In this document: positions 32,646-41,974 of the stretch, in pieces | How the letters are laid out: every line of letters begins with the position of its first letter | How positions within the stretch are numbered: position 1 is the first letter of the stretch | NCBI GenBank assembly: GCA_003598175.1 | Contig: QZKN01000116.1 | Coordinates: forward strand, 1 to 41,974 | DNA: 41,974 nucleotides | Reading direction: 5' to 3' | Source of the DNA: Candidatus Omnitrophota bacterium | GTDB taxonomy: Bacteria > Hinthialibacterota > Hinthialibacteria > Hinthialibacterales > Hinthialibacteraceae | Notes under the pieces: generated by a model | Seen by the model: only the letters and a program-made list of their open reading frames with translations | What the model was told of the DNA's origin: nothing | The model's database searches: none | Program-made: the position numbers and the translations under genes

Positions 32646-33810
32646 ATGAGGATCCGGGGGATGGCGGAATAAAATCAGCAGGTCTGGGCCCGAAATCGAA
32701 ATGATAGCGGATTCCCCGTAAAATGCGCGCGGCGGATTGGCCGTCTCCGAAAATGCTTCGAGGAATGGCATATCTGCGATAACTGTCACTGTCAGAAAGA
32801 AGAGAACAGACGGCGGCGCGAATGCGATCGGGATCGGTTCCGACGAGAATCGCCGCCTGGTGTTGCAATACTTCCGGACGTTCCGTTTTTTCTCGTAAAA
32901 TCAACACCGGTTTGCCGAGGAACGGCGCTTCTTCCTGAATGCCGCCGGAATCCGTCAGAATGAGAGCGGCTTTTTCCATCAAGACGGCCATTTCCAGGTA
33001 AGGAACGGCTTTAAGCAGATGAATGTTGGAATGATCGGCCAATTCTTCATGGACACATCGCGAAACTTCCGGATTGGGGTGAACCAGGAAGAGAATGGAG
33101 ATATCCTGACATTGCGCTGCAATCATTTGCAGCGCCTGACAGATATTTCGCAAATTGTCTCCCCAATTCTCCCGGCGATGGCTGGTTACCAGAATCAGGT
33201 TTTCTTGCAGTGCGTGACGGTCAAGTATTTGACGGCGTTGATCGGGTGTGATTCGATGCAGCGCGAATTGAAGCGCATCGATGCCGGGATTACCGACGAC
33301 GTAAATAGTCGCCGGATCGATGTTTTCGCGCAATACATTTTCTTTGGCGATGAGGGTCGGCGCGAAGTGCAAGGCAGCGATATGGGTTATCAAACGGCGA
33401 TTGATTTCTTCCGGAAACGGATTTTCCGCGTCGTACGTTCGCAGACCGGCCTCGATGTGAGCGACCGGAATCCGCTGATAGATCGAGGCGAGCGCGGCGA
33501 TGAAGGCGGTGGTGGTATCCCCTTGCACGAGCAACAGATCGGGCGGCGACGACTCGATGTAATCGGACACGCCTCGCCACGATTCCGCCACCAATCGCGT
33601 CAGATTCGAATTTTCCCGCATCAGGTTCAAATCATGATCGGGTTGGATGTCGAAAAAATCCAATACGGCGTCCTGCAGTTCCCGATGCTGCGATGTGGTG
33701 AGAACCTGCACGCGAAAATCGCCGGATGCCTGACAGGCATGAATGACCGGCGCGGTTTTGATCGCTTCGGGACGTGTTCCTATGACGAATAAAAGAGTTG
33801 GTTTTTTCAT
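32599..33810 (-). CDS. wecB: UDP-N-acetylglucosamine 2-epimerase (non-hydrolysing)
   Basis: Interconverts UDP-GlcNAc and UDP-ManNAc for surface polysaccharides. The start at 33808-33810 gives the family N-terminus MKKPTLLFVIGTRPEAIKTAPVI. Other motifs are LVQGDTTTAFIAALA, HIEAGLRT, PFPEEINRR, TSHRRENWG and DSGGIQEEAPFLGKPVLILREKTERPE. The 403-residue protein has a C-terminal tail of about 35 residues beyond the usual end, and this tail is encoded across the end of the DUF971 gene. It follows the VWA gene by eight bases with no good ribosome site, so translation may be coupled. Confidence 0.93.
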   Translation of the reverse strand: MKKPTLLFVIGTRPEAIKTAPVIHACQASGDFRVQVLTTSQHRELQDAVLDFFDIQPDHDLNLMRENSNLTRLVAESWRGVSDYIESSPPDLLLVQGDTTTAFIAALASIYQRIPVAHIEAGLRTYDAENPFPEEINRRLITHIAALHFAPTLIAKENVLRENIDPATIYVVGNPGIDALQFALHRITPDQRRQILDRHALQENLILVTSHRRENWGDNLRNICQALQMIAAQCQDISILFLVHPNPEVSRCVHEELADHSNIHLLKAVPYLEMAVLMEKAALILTDSGGIQEEAPFLGKPVLILREKTERPEVLQHQAAILVGTDPDRIRAAVCSLLSDSDSYRRYAIPRSIFGDGQSAARILRGIRYHFDFGPRPADFIPPSPGSSFRHPHFVPIAAEGRT

Positions 33811-33818
33811 GGAAACCG

Positions 33819-35771
33819 TCAACGGGACGCCAGATGATTGGAAAGCCACGACTCGGTCAAAGCCAGCAGCAGGCAGAAAAATAAAAGCAACATGCGAAAA
33901 TCGAGGCTGCCGGATACGTTCGCCAATTCCCAGTCCATCGTTTCCGCGGTCGCGAAGCGTATCCCGTAATGCTCCGTCAATGCCTTTTTATCCTCTTCGG
34001 TCAACAATGTTAAATCGGATTCGTTGCGATTCGGGAATCGCGGAGCGGAATAATTGGATCGGCTGCGAGCCACATCTTTTGCGATTTCCCACAAGAAAAC
34101 CGGAAACAGCGGTGATAGCAAGGTGTTGGCTTCCATGCCGATTGACGTGTTCACCAGCCAAATTCGGCCCTTTCCCAATCGGATTTCGGAGATCAAATCA
34201 CAGGTTTGTTCTCTCAGTTTGTAAGAAACGAAGGAACTGCCGTTCGGAACCGATAATTTGCCGTGAGAGGAGGGAATCCATGATTTCCACATTTCATCGT
34301 CCCAGATGGAGAACGCTTGTCCAAGAATGTGGCTTCCGATGATGGTCATACGTTCCGGTTTTTGACCACTATCGAGATGGGGAAACCATTCCCACCCGAT
34401 TTCATTCAAAAACTGTTTCCAGGCGTCTTCGTTCGGCAGGATTCCGTCGCTGAATACGACGGCGTTTCCTCCGTTTTTCACGTATTCCAGCGTGGCAAAA
34501 CTTTCGGCGGCGGACCACCAGGGCGCGAGACGGTTGGTTATGACGGCCAGATCGAGTTCGCCCGCATAATCCATTTGACGCGGGAAAAGATAACGAAAAC
34601 GGATGGGAGGAGAATTCGGTTCGTCCGCAAGAGGATTCATCGCGGAAATCAAAATCGGCAATTCAAGCGGCGGATTGTCGGGTTCACAGGCAAGCCCGAC
34701 GGTAAAATGATCGATGCGGGGAATTTGGAATTGCAAGGTATTGTCAATGGGTAAGGGATCATCCGGTTGAATGCGAATGGACAGATCCAGAGTGTTCGCG
34801 GTCGATGAACCGTTTTCGTTCGTTTGTGAGATCATATCGGAATAAAGGGCGGTGTATAAATAAGGCAGGGAAGCGGGGCGGTTCGAAGCGGGAAAGGAAA
34901 CAGGAAGATGATAAAGGGATTGCCCGGTTTCCGAACGGAAAATGGAAATCGCGCCCGTCTCCTCCGACGCGCGAATCGAATGCACATGGCCGGCAATCGT
35001 TTCCCAGCCGGAAATGCCCCACGGCCACGAAGAAATCAGATCGATTGCGCACCACGTATTGAAAATCGGTTCGCTTCCGACCGTGATGACGAGAATCGAA
35101 GGAATCGATAAATGATCCGCGGCGTCCTCCAACAAATTTTGCCACGGATATCGCTGGCCGTCTGTAAGGATAACCATGCCGTCGTTGCCCTGAGATTGCT
35201 GTTGAATCGCTTCGAGCAAATCCGTAACCGCCGTTCCGGCAGCCGTCGGCGCAGTCCGAAACAGTTCATCCACATCCGTTGAACCGAGAGAAAACGGAAT
35301 TCTCCCCTTCTTTTGTGATAGGGTGGTTTCATCCCACCGAAACTGTTCGGTGGAGAATCCTCCCAACGCGGCGTTCAAACGTTCCCAGATTTGCCGGCTC
35401 TGATTCCACCAGGATTGGTCTTCGATTCCATACCCCATGCTGTAAGAGGCGTCCAAAACCAGAATTTTCGTTTCGAACGCGTGCGTGAATGGAATCGAGG
35501 AGAAAAGTCCCGGTCCTTGCCGTCCATCGGAAAGCCATTTCGGTCCGGAAAGTCCGAGAATCAAACAGGCGAGAAGAAGGGTGCGAAGAATCAGCAACAG
35601 CAATTCCTGCAAATGCGGATTCATCAGTTCTTTTTCTTCGGATTCCCTTAAGAAACGAATCAATGCAAAATCAATGCGCCGGATGCGTTCTTTTTGGCGG
35701 CGGCGAAAAATCCACGGAATGATCAATGCAGGGAAAAACCACAATAACAAAGGATTTGCGAAGGTAATCAT
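33819..35771 (-). CDS. BatA-like membrane protein with VWA domain
   Basis: A 650-residue protein. The N-terminus ITFANPLLLWFFPALIIPW is the BatA/aerotolerance N-terminal segment with a membrane helix; a second helix lies at about 55-75. A von Willebrand A domain follows with the MIDAS motif DASYS (Asp107, Ser109, Ser111). The long middle region is beta-rich, and a final helix (about 626-643) anchors the C-terminus. Bat proteins are linked to oxygen tolerance and MoxR-type chaperone systems in Bacteroides and spirochaetes; no MoxR gene is seen here. GAGG before the ATG at 35771 is a good ribosome site. Confidence 0.82.
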   Translation of the reverse strand: MITFANPLLLWFFPALIIPWIFRRRQKERIRRIDFALIRFLRESEEKELMNPHLQELLLLILRTLLLACLILGLSGPKWLSDGRQGPGLFSSIPFTHAFETKILVLDASYSMGYGIEDQSWWNQSRQIWERLNAALGGFSTEQFRWDETTLSQKKGRIPFSLGSTDVDELFRTAPTAAGTAVTDLLEAIQQQSQGNDGMVILTDGQRYPWQNLLEDAADHLSIPSILVITVGSEPIFNTWCAIDLISSWPWGISGWETIAGHVHSIRASEETGAISIFRSETGQSLYHLPVSFPASNRPASLPYLYTALYSDMISQTNENGSSTANTLDLSIRIQPDDPLPIDNTLQFQIPRIDHFTVGLACEPDNPPLELPILISAMNPLADEPNSPPIRFRYLFPRQMDYAGELDLAVITNRLAPWWSAAESFATLEYVKNGGNAVVFSDGILPNEDAWKQFLNEIGWEWFPHLDSGQKPERMTIIGSHILGQAFSIWDDEMWKSWIPSSHGKLSVPNGSSFVSYKLREQTCDLISEIRLGKGRIWLVNTSIGMEANTLLSPLFPVFLWEIAKDVARSRSNYSAPRFPNRNESDLTLLTEEDKKALTEHYGIRFATAETMDWELANVSGSLDFRMLLLFFCLLLALTESWLSNHLASR

Positions 35772-35782
35772 AAAACCTCATT

Positions 35783-36379
35783 TCACGGTTTTGGTTCGGA
35801 CGTCTCGATCAAATGATCCGATCTCTCTTTTCGTAAGGAGACATCCCTTGGAATCTGTTCGAGGCGATCAGCAAGAGAAAGAGCCTCCGCATGAGCCGGA
35901 TGGTGTTGCAACGCGCGTTGCAGATGTTCTCTCGCCTCGCCGGGGTGATTTTGCAGAAGAGATGTTTTCGCCAGGGCGACGGAAGTTTCCGGATCGGACG
36001 GATCGATTTGCAATGAGTGATGGAGAAGTCGGTCGGCGATTTCGTATTCCTGCCTGGCCGCATAAACGAGGGCCAGGTTTCTCGCATAAGCGGAATGGTG
36101 TTTGTCGAGTTCATACGCGTTGCGAAATCGAATTTCCGCCGCATCCATCGCGTTTCGCTCGAAAGCAAGAATCCCCAGCTGATTCCATGCGCCGGCGTTG
36201 GCCGGATCGAACTTCACCGCCTGGAGAAGAGCGGTTTCCGCCTGTTCAGCCTTTCCGTTTCGAATCCATTCAATCCCGCGATTATATGCGGTATATGGAC
36301 TTTTCGCACAGCCGGCGAAAGCAAAGAAACCACTCCATATAATAAGGAAAACGGGGACGAGACGGCCCCATCCCCGCAT
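35783..36379 (-). CDS. TPR protein, probable lipoprotein
   Basis: The start is taken as the ATG at 36377-36379, which gives a short hydrophobic signal ending in FAGC, a weak lipobox, so the protein may be lipid-anchored. The 198 residues that follow are TPR repeats: YNRGIEWIRNGKAEQAETALLQAV, NQLGILAFERN and further units. A longer frame to 36565 overlaps prmC and is not supported. TPR lipoproteins often stand next to BatA-type VWA genes, which fits the next gene. The likely place is the periplasmic face of a membrane. Confidence 0.72.
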   Translation of the reverse strand: MRGWGRLVPVFLIIWSGFFAFAGCAKSPYTAYNRGIEWIRNGKAEQAETALLQAVKFDPANAGAWNQLGILAFERNAMDAAEIRFRNAYELDKHHSAYARNLALVYAARQEYEIADRLLHHSLQIDPSDPETSVALAKTSLLQNHPGEAREHLQRALQHHPAHAEALSLADRLEQIPRDVSLRKERSDHLIETSEPKP

Positions 36380-36410
36380 GTGTTTGAACGTACCGATTTT
36401 CACCGGAATT

Positions 36411-37292
36411 TTACCAACCGATTTTTTTCGCTTTCGTGCGAAACTGAGCGACGCGATCTTTTCCGGATGCGTCCGGAAGAACTTTGAAATCCTCATAACA
36501 GGTGCGTCTTTGCACTTCCGAGCGGATGCTCGGCATGGTAATCGGATCCGCTTCCAATAAAACATAGCCGCCCGGCTTTAAAATGGGAGCCGCGCCGTCG
36601 AGAATGGATTTGATGACCGACATGCCGTCACGCCCTCCGTCCAATGCGATGTGGGGCTCGAAATCTTTGATTTGGGGAGGCAGTTTGGGAATATCGCCGC
36701 TACGGATGTAAGGAGGATTGGAGACAACGATGTCGAATTCCGTCGCCAACTCTTTGCGCATAGGGGAAAAAAGTTGCCCTTCCTTCACTTCCACGTAATT
36801 CTGCAGATCGTGCCGACGGACATTCAGACTGGCGGTTTGAACGGCATTGTTGGAAATGTCGCTGGCCCAAAACTCTCCGTCATCCAGGTTTAAAGCCAAG
36901 GCAATGATGACATTTCCGCATCCTGTGCCCAAATCGTATATCTTCGGCGCATCCGAGATTTCCTTGGCAATGTCCAATGCCGCATCGACCAGGGTTTCCG
37001 TCTCCGGGCGGGGGATGAAAACGCCGCTGCTGATCGAAAAAGGAATGGAATAAAACTCGACTTCACCGATGATGTAGGGAAGGGGTTTGTGTTTGCCCCG
37101 CTCTTTCATCGCCACGTCGAGGTTTGTCTCTTCCGTATTGGTCAGTTTTCGGTTGGGAGTGGACAGCACTTCCGTCCTGGACAGAGAGGTGACGTGGCCT
37201 ACAATCAATTCCGCCGAAAGACGGGACGATTCGATTTTTTTCCCTTCCAAATACGATGCACAATGATCCACGGCTTCTTGAATCAGCATCAT
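36411..37292 (-). CDS. prmC: Peptide chain release factor N5-glutamine methyltransferase
   Basis: Methylates the Gln of the GGQ motif in release factors using S-adenosylmethionine. The 293-residue protein has the N-terminal helical domain, motif I DLGTGCGN (120-127) and the catalytic NPPY at 192-195. GVFIPRPETETLVD before motif I is a family mark. AGGAG lies six bases before the ATG at 37292. It follows prfA on the same strand; prfA-prmC order is common and the product modifies the RF1 next door. Confidence 0.94.
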   Translation of the reverse strand: MMLIQEAVDHCASYLEGKKIESSRLSAELIVGHVTSLSRTEVLSTPNRKLTNTEETNLDVAMKERGKHKPLPYIIGEVEFYSIPFSISSGVFIPRPETETLVDAALDIAKEISDAPKIYDLGTGCGNVIIALALNLDDGEFWASDISNNAVQTASLNVRRHDLQNYVEVKEGQLFSPMRKELATEFDIVVSNPPYIRSGDIPKLPPQIKDFEPHIALDGGRDGMSVIKSILDGAAPILKPGGYVLLEADPITMPSIRSEVQRRTCYEDFKVLPDASGKDRVAQFRTKAKKIGW

Positions 37293-37411
37293 TTGTGCTC
37301 CTGCCTGCGTTTTTTATGTTTCAACAACTGAGTCCGGTTGTATATAATAAAGGATAAAGGTTTGAGAGTTAAGTACTTTGCGTAAATTCGCATGTTTTTT
37401 TTTAAGTGATC

Positions 37412-38488
37412 TTATCCCACCTGGCGCAATGTGTTTGCCTGCGCTTCCTGCGCAAGCGCGTCAATCAGTTCGTCCAGCTCTCCCTCCATCACCGCATGAA
37501 GGCGGTGGACCGTGTAATTGATGCGGTGGTCGGTTAAACGACTTTGGGGAAAATTATAGGTCCGAATCCGTTCGCTTCGATCCCCCGAGCCGACCATGAG
37601 GCGCCTTTGCGCATGTTGCTCTTCGGCCTGGCGATCCTGCTGCATTTCCAGCAAACGGCTGCGCAATACCTTTAATGCCCGAGCTCGATTTTTGTGCTGC
37701 GACTTTTCGTCCTGACAGGAAACCACCAGGCCGGTTGGGAGATGAGTGACGCGAACGGCCGAATCGGTGGTGTTGACGCTTTGGCCGCCGGGACCGGAAG
37801 AGCGAAACACGTCGATGCGCAGGTCTTCCGGGGCGATTGCCACATCCACTTCGTCCGCTTCCGGCAAGACGGCGACCGTCGCGGCGGACGTATGAATCCG
37901 TCCGCTGGCTTCGGTTTCAGGCACCCGCTGCACCCGATGCGTCCCTGCTTCGTATTGCAGCCGCGAAAAAGCGCCGGGGCCGCTGATCATGAAGATGATT
38001 TCCTTGAATCCACCAATCCCGGTCGGGTTGGAGGAAAGCACCTCCACTTTCCAATGCCGGGATTCGGCATAGCGGCAATACATCCGAAACAGATCGCCGG
38101 TGAACAACGCCGCTTCCTCCCCGCCGGTTCCCGCTCGAATTTCCATAATGGTGTTTCGATGCGCGTTGGGATCTTTGGGACGAAGCAGGTCTTCCAGACG
38201 TGTTTGTAGTTTTTTTTCTTTCAAAGATAATTCCGACAATTCATGAGACACCATGTCCGTGAATTCCCGATCGTCGGAATCCAGTAAGTTATGCAGATCC
38301 GTGATCTCCGTGCATAATTTTTCCCATTCCCGGTACTGTTTCACGATGGGAAGATATTCGGCATGTTTGCGGCTTAATCGAGTCAGGCGTTCGCGGTCGG
38401 ACATGATGGCCGGGTCGCCCAGCTGGACTTCCAACTCTTGAAATTGGGTGTGTATATCGCGAAGTTTTTTTTGTAGAATTTCAATCAT
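37412..38488 (-). CDS. prfA: Peptide chain release factor 1
   Basis: Recognises UAA and UAG stops and releases the polypeptide. The start is the ATG at 38486-38488; the TTG at 38503 adds five residues and is less likely. The 358-residue protein carries the stop-codon-reading PxT motif as Pro190-Glu-Thr192 in [18 protein letters not shown] and the catalytic GGQ at 234-236 ([10 protein letters not shown]). The PxT rather than SPF motif marks RF1 and not RF2. Followed by prmC. Confidence 0.96.
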   Translation of the reverse strand: MIEILQKKLRDIHTQFQELEVQLGDPAIMSDRERLTRLSRKHAEYLPIVKQYREWEKLCTEITDLHNLLDSDDREFTDMVSHELSELSLKEKKLQTRLEDLLRPKDPNAHRNTIMEIRAGTGGEEAALFTGDLFRMYCRYAESRHWKVEVLSSNPTGIGGFKEIIFMISGPGAFSRLQYEAGTHRVQRVPETEASGRIHTSAATVAVLPEADEVDVAIAPEDLRIDVFRSSGPGGQSVNTTDSAVRVTHLPTGLVVSCQDEKSQHKNRARALKVLRSRLLEMQQDRQAEEQHAQRRLMVGSGDRSERIRTYNFPQSRLTDHRINYTVHRLHAVMEGELDELIDALAQEAQANTLRQVG

Positions 38489-38933
38489 GGCGTTTGTGAT
38501 CAAAGTCGAAAACGTTTTGGAATATAGGATGCGATCTGCCCGTATGGTTTATGCAATGGTGGATCTCATGCTCCATAGTTTACGAGGAAATCCAAATTGT
38601 TAAATGGAGCTGAGATACAGATCCGCTTGGATTTTTCATTTCAATGAGGATTGCCGCGTCGCCATTGGAAATCCGCGGCAGATGCAATGAAACCTCGCGT
38701 TGCATATTCCCCCTCGTTTCCAAACGCGCATGCCGAATGTGTATACGTTTTCAGTGCTTTTTTATTAAAATATGTAAAACCTGACTGGAAATCATTTCGT
38801 ACACCTTCCATCCACGCCGTAGACGTGGTAAACATTTTGTTTGGTTTTATAATAAAAGATAGGGTAAAAACGTGGGGGCAACCCTACGATATTTTTGGAA
38901 ATCAAAACCATAAAGGCAGGAGAAGGTATCACC
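38489..38933. other. Divergent intergenic region between prfA and ppdK
   Basis: About 440 bases with no supportable gene. TATAAT at 38848-38853 is a good -10 for ppdK, but no good -35 lies at normal distance. CCACG and CGTGG at 38812-38828 can pair around seven bases. AGGAG followed by AAGG lies in front of the ppdK ATG. I saw no clear promoter for prfA. Confidence 0.45.
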
Positions 38934-41645
38934 ATGAGTAAAAATGTCTACTTCTTTGGAGAAGGCAAAGCCGACGGCGACGCGAAGATGAAAGAACTTC
39001 TCGGCGGCAAGGGCGCGAACCTTGCCGAGATGACAAACCTGAATGTTCCGGTTCCCGCCGGATTCACCATCAGCACGGAAGTCTGCACCTTGTATTATAA
39101 GAACAAAGGACAATATCCTCAAAGTCTCACCGAGGAAGTCAACACCAACCTCGCCAATGTCGAAAAAATCATGAAAATGAAATTCGGCGATCCCAAAAAT
39201 CCACTACTTCTTTCTGTCCGTTCCGGCGCGCGCAGTTCCATGCCGGGAATGATGGAAACGATTCTGAACGTGGGATTGAATGAAACGACCATTCAGGGAT
39301 TGATCGAAAAAACACAAAATCCCCGTTTCGCCTGGGATTCCTATCGCCGCCTGATTCAAATGTATTCGGACGTGGTGATGGAAAAGGCCGCGGGAATCGA
39401 AACCAAGGAAGGCGAGGGAATCCGCGCTCAGTTGGAAGAAGAACTGGGTAAAGTGAAAAAGAGCCGCAACGCCAAGGCCGACTGTGATCTCTCCGCGGAA
39501 GATTTGCAGGAATTGGTGAAGGTTTATAAAGCGAAAGTGAAGAAGGTTTTGAAAAAGGACTTCCCGGATGATCCGATGGACCAGCTGTGGGGCGCAATCA
39601 GCGCGGTCTTCCAATCCTGGAACGGCAAACGCGCCGTATCGTATCGCAAAATTGAAGGGATTCCCGAAGAATGGGGAACCGCGGTCAACGTCCAGGCGAT
39701 GGTCTTTGGCAACATGGGCGATACGTCGGCGACCGGCGTGGCGTTCACGCGAAATCCCGCCACCGGCGAAGACGTTTTTTACGGAGAATGGCTGCCCAAT
39801 GCGCAAGGCGAGGATGTCGTGGCCGGAATCCGAACCCCCAATCCGATCAACAAAGCCGGGAAAACCGAACAGAGCCAGCATTTGACTTCTCTCGAAGAAG
39901 CCATGCCGAAAGTATACAAACAACTCGATCAAATCCAGAAAAAATTGGAAAAACATTATAGCGACATGCTGGATATCGAGTTTACCATTCAGGAAGGAAC
40001 CTTGTGGATGTTGCAGTGCCGCGTCGGCAAACGCAATGGCCCCGCCGCGGTGCGCATGGCCGTGGAAATGTGCAAACAGCGCATGATCACGAAAAATCAG
40101 GCCGTGCTTCGGGTTACTCCTTCTCAATTGGATGAATTGCTGCATCCCATCGTGGATCCCGCGGTCGAAAAGAAGACGAAGTCGCTCGCCAAAGGTCTTC
40201 CCGCCGGTCCGGGCGGCGCCTGTGGCCAGATCGTCTTTACCGCCGCCGAAGCTGTCGCGCAGGCAAAAAGTGGCAAAACCGTCATTCTGGTCCGTGAAGA
40301 AACCAATCCGGAAGACGTCGAAGGAATGCGTGCCGCCGTGGCGATTCTGACCGCGCGGGGCGGCATGACCAGTCACGCCGCTCTCGTCGCCCGCGGCTGG
40401 GGAAAATGCTGTATCGTCGGCGCCGGCGCTCTTCATATCGATGCTTCCAAGAAAACGCTTTCCGTGGACGGCAAAACCTTGAAACAAGGCGCATGGCTGA
40501 CTCTCAACGGAACCAAAGGATATGTCTACGACGGTCAACTTCCCCTGATCGAAGCAGGAGAAGGAAATGTATATTTCGAAGAATTCTTGAAAATCTGCGA
40601 CGCGGTTCGCAAACTCAATATTCGCACCAACGCCGAAACGCCGGACGATGCAATGAAAGCGCGACAATTCGGCGCCGAAGGAATCGGGCTTTTCCGTACG
40701 GAACACATGTTTTACGGCGCGGGTTCCGAACAACCGCTGTCCATACTTCGTAAAATGATTTTGTCGAAAGACGAGAGTGAACGTCAAAAAGCGTTGAAAG
40801 AACTTTTCCCTTTCGTCAAGAAAGATATCAAGGCGACGTTGGATGCCATGGATGGTTTTCCGGTAACCATTCGCCTGCTGGATCCACCCTTGCACGAATT
40901 CGTCCCGCAGGAAAAAGGGGAAATCGACAAACTTTGCAAAGAATTGAATATCAAACCTGCCGAATTCAAACAACGCGCGGAAGCGTTGCATGAATCAAAT
41001 CCCATGATGGGGCATCGCGGCGTTCGTCTGGGCGTTACCTATCCGGAAATCGCGGAAATGCAGATTCGCGCCATTCTCGAAGCCGCCGGGGAATTGCTTC
41101 AGGAAAAGAAGAAACCGTTCCCGGAAATCATGATTCCCGTCGTCAGCCTGGTCGAGGAACTGGATCATCAGTTTGAACTCGCGAAACGCGTTTATGAAGA
41201 AGTACTGCAGACAACCGGTCTCAAGAAAATTCCTCACATGCTGGGGACCATGATCGAGATTCCGAGAGCCTGTCTCGTCGCCGGTAAAATCGCGGAAACC
41301 GCCGAATTCTTCTCCTTCGGAACCAACGATTTGACGCAAATGGGCTTCGGTTATAGTCGCGACGATGCAGTTGCTTTCCTTCATCATTATGTCGAATTGG
41401 GGCTGCTCCCGGCGGATCCGTTCCAAACCATCGATCAAACCGGAATCGGCGAGTTGATGAAAATCGCGGTGGAACGTGGAAGAAACACTCGTCCGAATCT
41501 GAAATTGGGGATTTGCGGCGAACATGGCGGCGATCCGGAATCCGTTAAATTCTGCCATCGAATCGGCTTGAATTACGTCTCTTGTTCACCGTTCCGAGTT
41601 CCGATTGCGCGTCACGCCGCTGCTTGCGCCGCCGCAATGGAATAA
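38934..41645 (+). CDS. ppdK: Pyruvate, phosphate dikinase
   Basis: Interconverts pyruvate, ATP and phosphate with phosphoenolpyruvate, AMP and pyrophosphate. The 903-residue protein starts at the ATG at 38934. An N-terminal ATP-grasp domain (KMKELLGGKGANLAEMT, LSVRSGARSSMPGMMETILN) is followed by the phosphohistidine domain with GGMTSHAALVARGWG, where His481 carries the phosphate. The C-terminal PEP/pyruvate barrel has GIGLFRTEHMF, MGHRGVRLG and, near the end, ICGEHGGDP. All main motifs are intact. It allows reversible glycolysis or gluconeogenesis and is typical of PPi-linked metabolism. A terminator follows. Confidence 0.97.
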   Translation: MSKNVYFFGEGKADGDAKMKELLGGKGANLAEMTNLNVPVPAGFTISTEVCTLYYKNKGQYPQSLTEEVNTNLANVEKIMKMKFGDPKNPLLLSVRSGARSSMPGMMETILNVGLNETTIQGLIEKTQNPRFAWDSYRRLIQMYSDVVMEKAAGIETKEGEGIRAQLEEELGKVKKSRNAKADCDLSAEDLQELVKVYKAKVKKVLKKDFPDDPMDQLWGAISAVFQSWNGKRAVSYRKIEGIPEEWGTAVNVQAMVFGNMGDTSATGVAFTRNPATGEDVFYGEWLPNAQGEDVVAGIRTPNPINKAGKTEQSQHLTSLEEAMPKVYKQLDQIQKKLEKHYSDMLDIEFTIQEGTLWMLQCRVGKRNGPAAVRMAVEMCKQRMITKNQAVLRVTPSQLDELLHPIVDPAVEKKTKSLAKGLPAGPGGACGQIVFTAAEAVAQAKSGKTVILVREETNPEDVEGMRAAVAILTARGGMTSHAALVARGWGKCCIVGAGALHIDASKKTLSVDGKTLKQGAWLTLNGTKGYVYDGQLPLIEAGEGNVYFEEFLKICDAVRKLNIRTNAETPDDAMKARQFGAEGIGLFRTEHMFYGAGSEQPLSILRKMILSKDESERQKALKELFPFVKKDIKATLDAMDGFPVTIRLLDPPLHEFVPQEKGEIDKLCKELNIKPAEFKQRAEALHESNPMMGHRGVRLGVTYPEIAEMQIRAILEAAGELLQEKKKPFPEIMIPVVSLVEELDHQFELAKRVYEEVLQTTGLKKIPHMLGTMIEIPRACLVAGKIAETAEFFSFGTNDLTQMGFGYSRDDAVAFLHHYVELGLLPADPFQTIDQTGIGELMKIAVERGRNTRPNLKLGICGEHGGDPESVKFCHRIGLNYVSCSPFRVPIARHAAACAAAME

Positions 41646-41678
41646 AACTCGAACTTCCATACTTAACGAACTGAAAAT

Positions 41679-41718
41679 CGGGCAGATGTGTTGATCACGT
41701 CTGCCCGTTTGGCGTTTT
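41679..41718 (+). terminator. Rho-independent terminator after ppdK
   Basis: CGGGCAGATGTG and CACGTCTGCCCG pair over 12 positions with one G-T pair around a five-base loop. A T-rich tail (TTTGGCGTTTT) follows. It lies 33 bases past the ppdK stop. Confidence 0.8.
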
Positions 41719-41974
41719 GAACCGGTTGGATTTCGTATGATTCCTTTCGCAAGAAAACTCCATAGCAGATTCCGCGACTTTTTGATCATGGCTTATCTTG
41801 CACGGATTTTCATTCCGGCCCTTCTCTCATTTTTAAATCCTTGTCATCCCGGATTGGATTGATTTATCATCTCACCTTACGCATGTCGCCCATGATTCAC
41901 CATCAAAAAAATGATCGTTATTCATAATAAATTATTGTTGTTTTATACCCCAACGGGGTAAGAGAAGACAGCCA
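41719..41974. other. Region after the ppdK terminator
   Basis: No gene can be supported here. A small perfect hairpin, TACCCC-AAC-GGGGTA (41946-41960), lies near the window end in an AT-rich surrounding and could belong to a following gene outside the window. Confidence 0.4.

Noticed and set aside
38651..38941. Open frame of 96 residues upstream of ppdK
   Set aside because: It overlaps the ppdK start, has no ribosome site, and the region holds the expected promoter elements.
39204..40991. 595-residue open frame on the minus strand inside ppdK
   Set aside because: It is fully antisense to an intact ppdK with all motifs, has no recognisable domain, and arises from the codon bias of the real gene.

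Overview
The window looks like two unrelated bacterial genome fragments joined inside two broken genes. Bases 1 to about 6,700 carry one gene set, and about 6,700 to 41,974 another. The join lies near 6,690-6,712. A leftward 2-oxoacid:ferredoxin oxidoreductase beta subunit loses its N-terminal part there, and a rightward mnmG loses its N-terminal part at the same bases. A short sequence is readable as both genes. This most resembles a chimeric assembly, so gene-neighbour arguments should not cross the point. No rRNA, tRNA, CRISPR array or insertion sequence was recognised.

Left fragment: a partial U32 peptidase-family gene (+), then a compact leftward cluster. In transcription order it runs hslV, hslU, a small membrane zinc-ribbon protein, a DUF89 phosphatase-like protein, a DUF218/SanA-like membrane protein, queE, and a XerC/D recombinase. 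Genes overlap or are separated by a few bases up to queE. A promoter-like sequence lies in front of hslV. The organism is bacterial, but I cannot place it in a phylum.

Right fragment: an uncultured-type bacterium, probably diderm, judged from many secreted TPR proteins, a possible lipoprotein and a PilB-type ATPase; the phylum is not determined. Its layout is: (a) mnmG fragment facing a leftward GH38 mannosidase - amidase - GerMN cluster; (b) a rightward metal-type ABC transporter (binding protein, ATPase, permease) coupled to a PdxA2-like dehydrogenase; (c) an accessory stretch with a small protein plus retropepsin-like protease pair, a tandem alpha/beta hydrolase, and an Rpn/PD-(D/E)XK protein with an internal 12-bp repeat; (d) an M3 metallopeptidase; (e) a leftward three-gene unit with a strong promoter: exported TPR protein, CsgG/TolB-like plus FGE-fold protein, and an exported-TPR/transmembrane/PilB-GspE ATPase fusion; (f) a RelE/HigB-HigA-type toxin-antitoxin pair whose promoter spacer is a 17-base part of a 19-bp palindrome; (g) a membrane glycosyltransferase, DUF971 protein, and a prfA - prmC - TPR protein - BatA/VWA - wecB series; (h) ppdK with a clear terminator.

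The best candidate for an undescribed system is unit (e). A secretion/pilus-type ATPase is covalently fused to a predicted periplasmic TPR sensor or scaffold. The same N-terminal module recurs in the first gene of the unit. A second theme is loss of key residues in otherwise intact proteins: the amidase (zinc His to Asn), the ABC binding protein (three metal-ligand positions lost), the second hydrolase domain (Ser to Ala), and the FGE domain (no cysteine pair).
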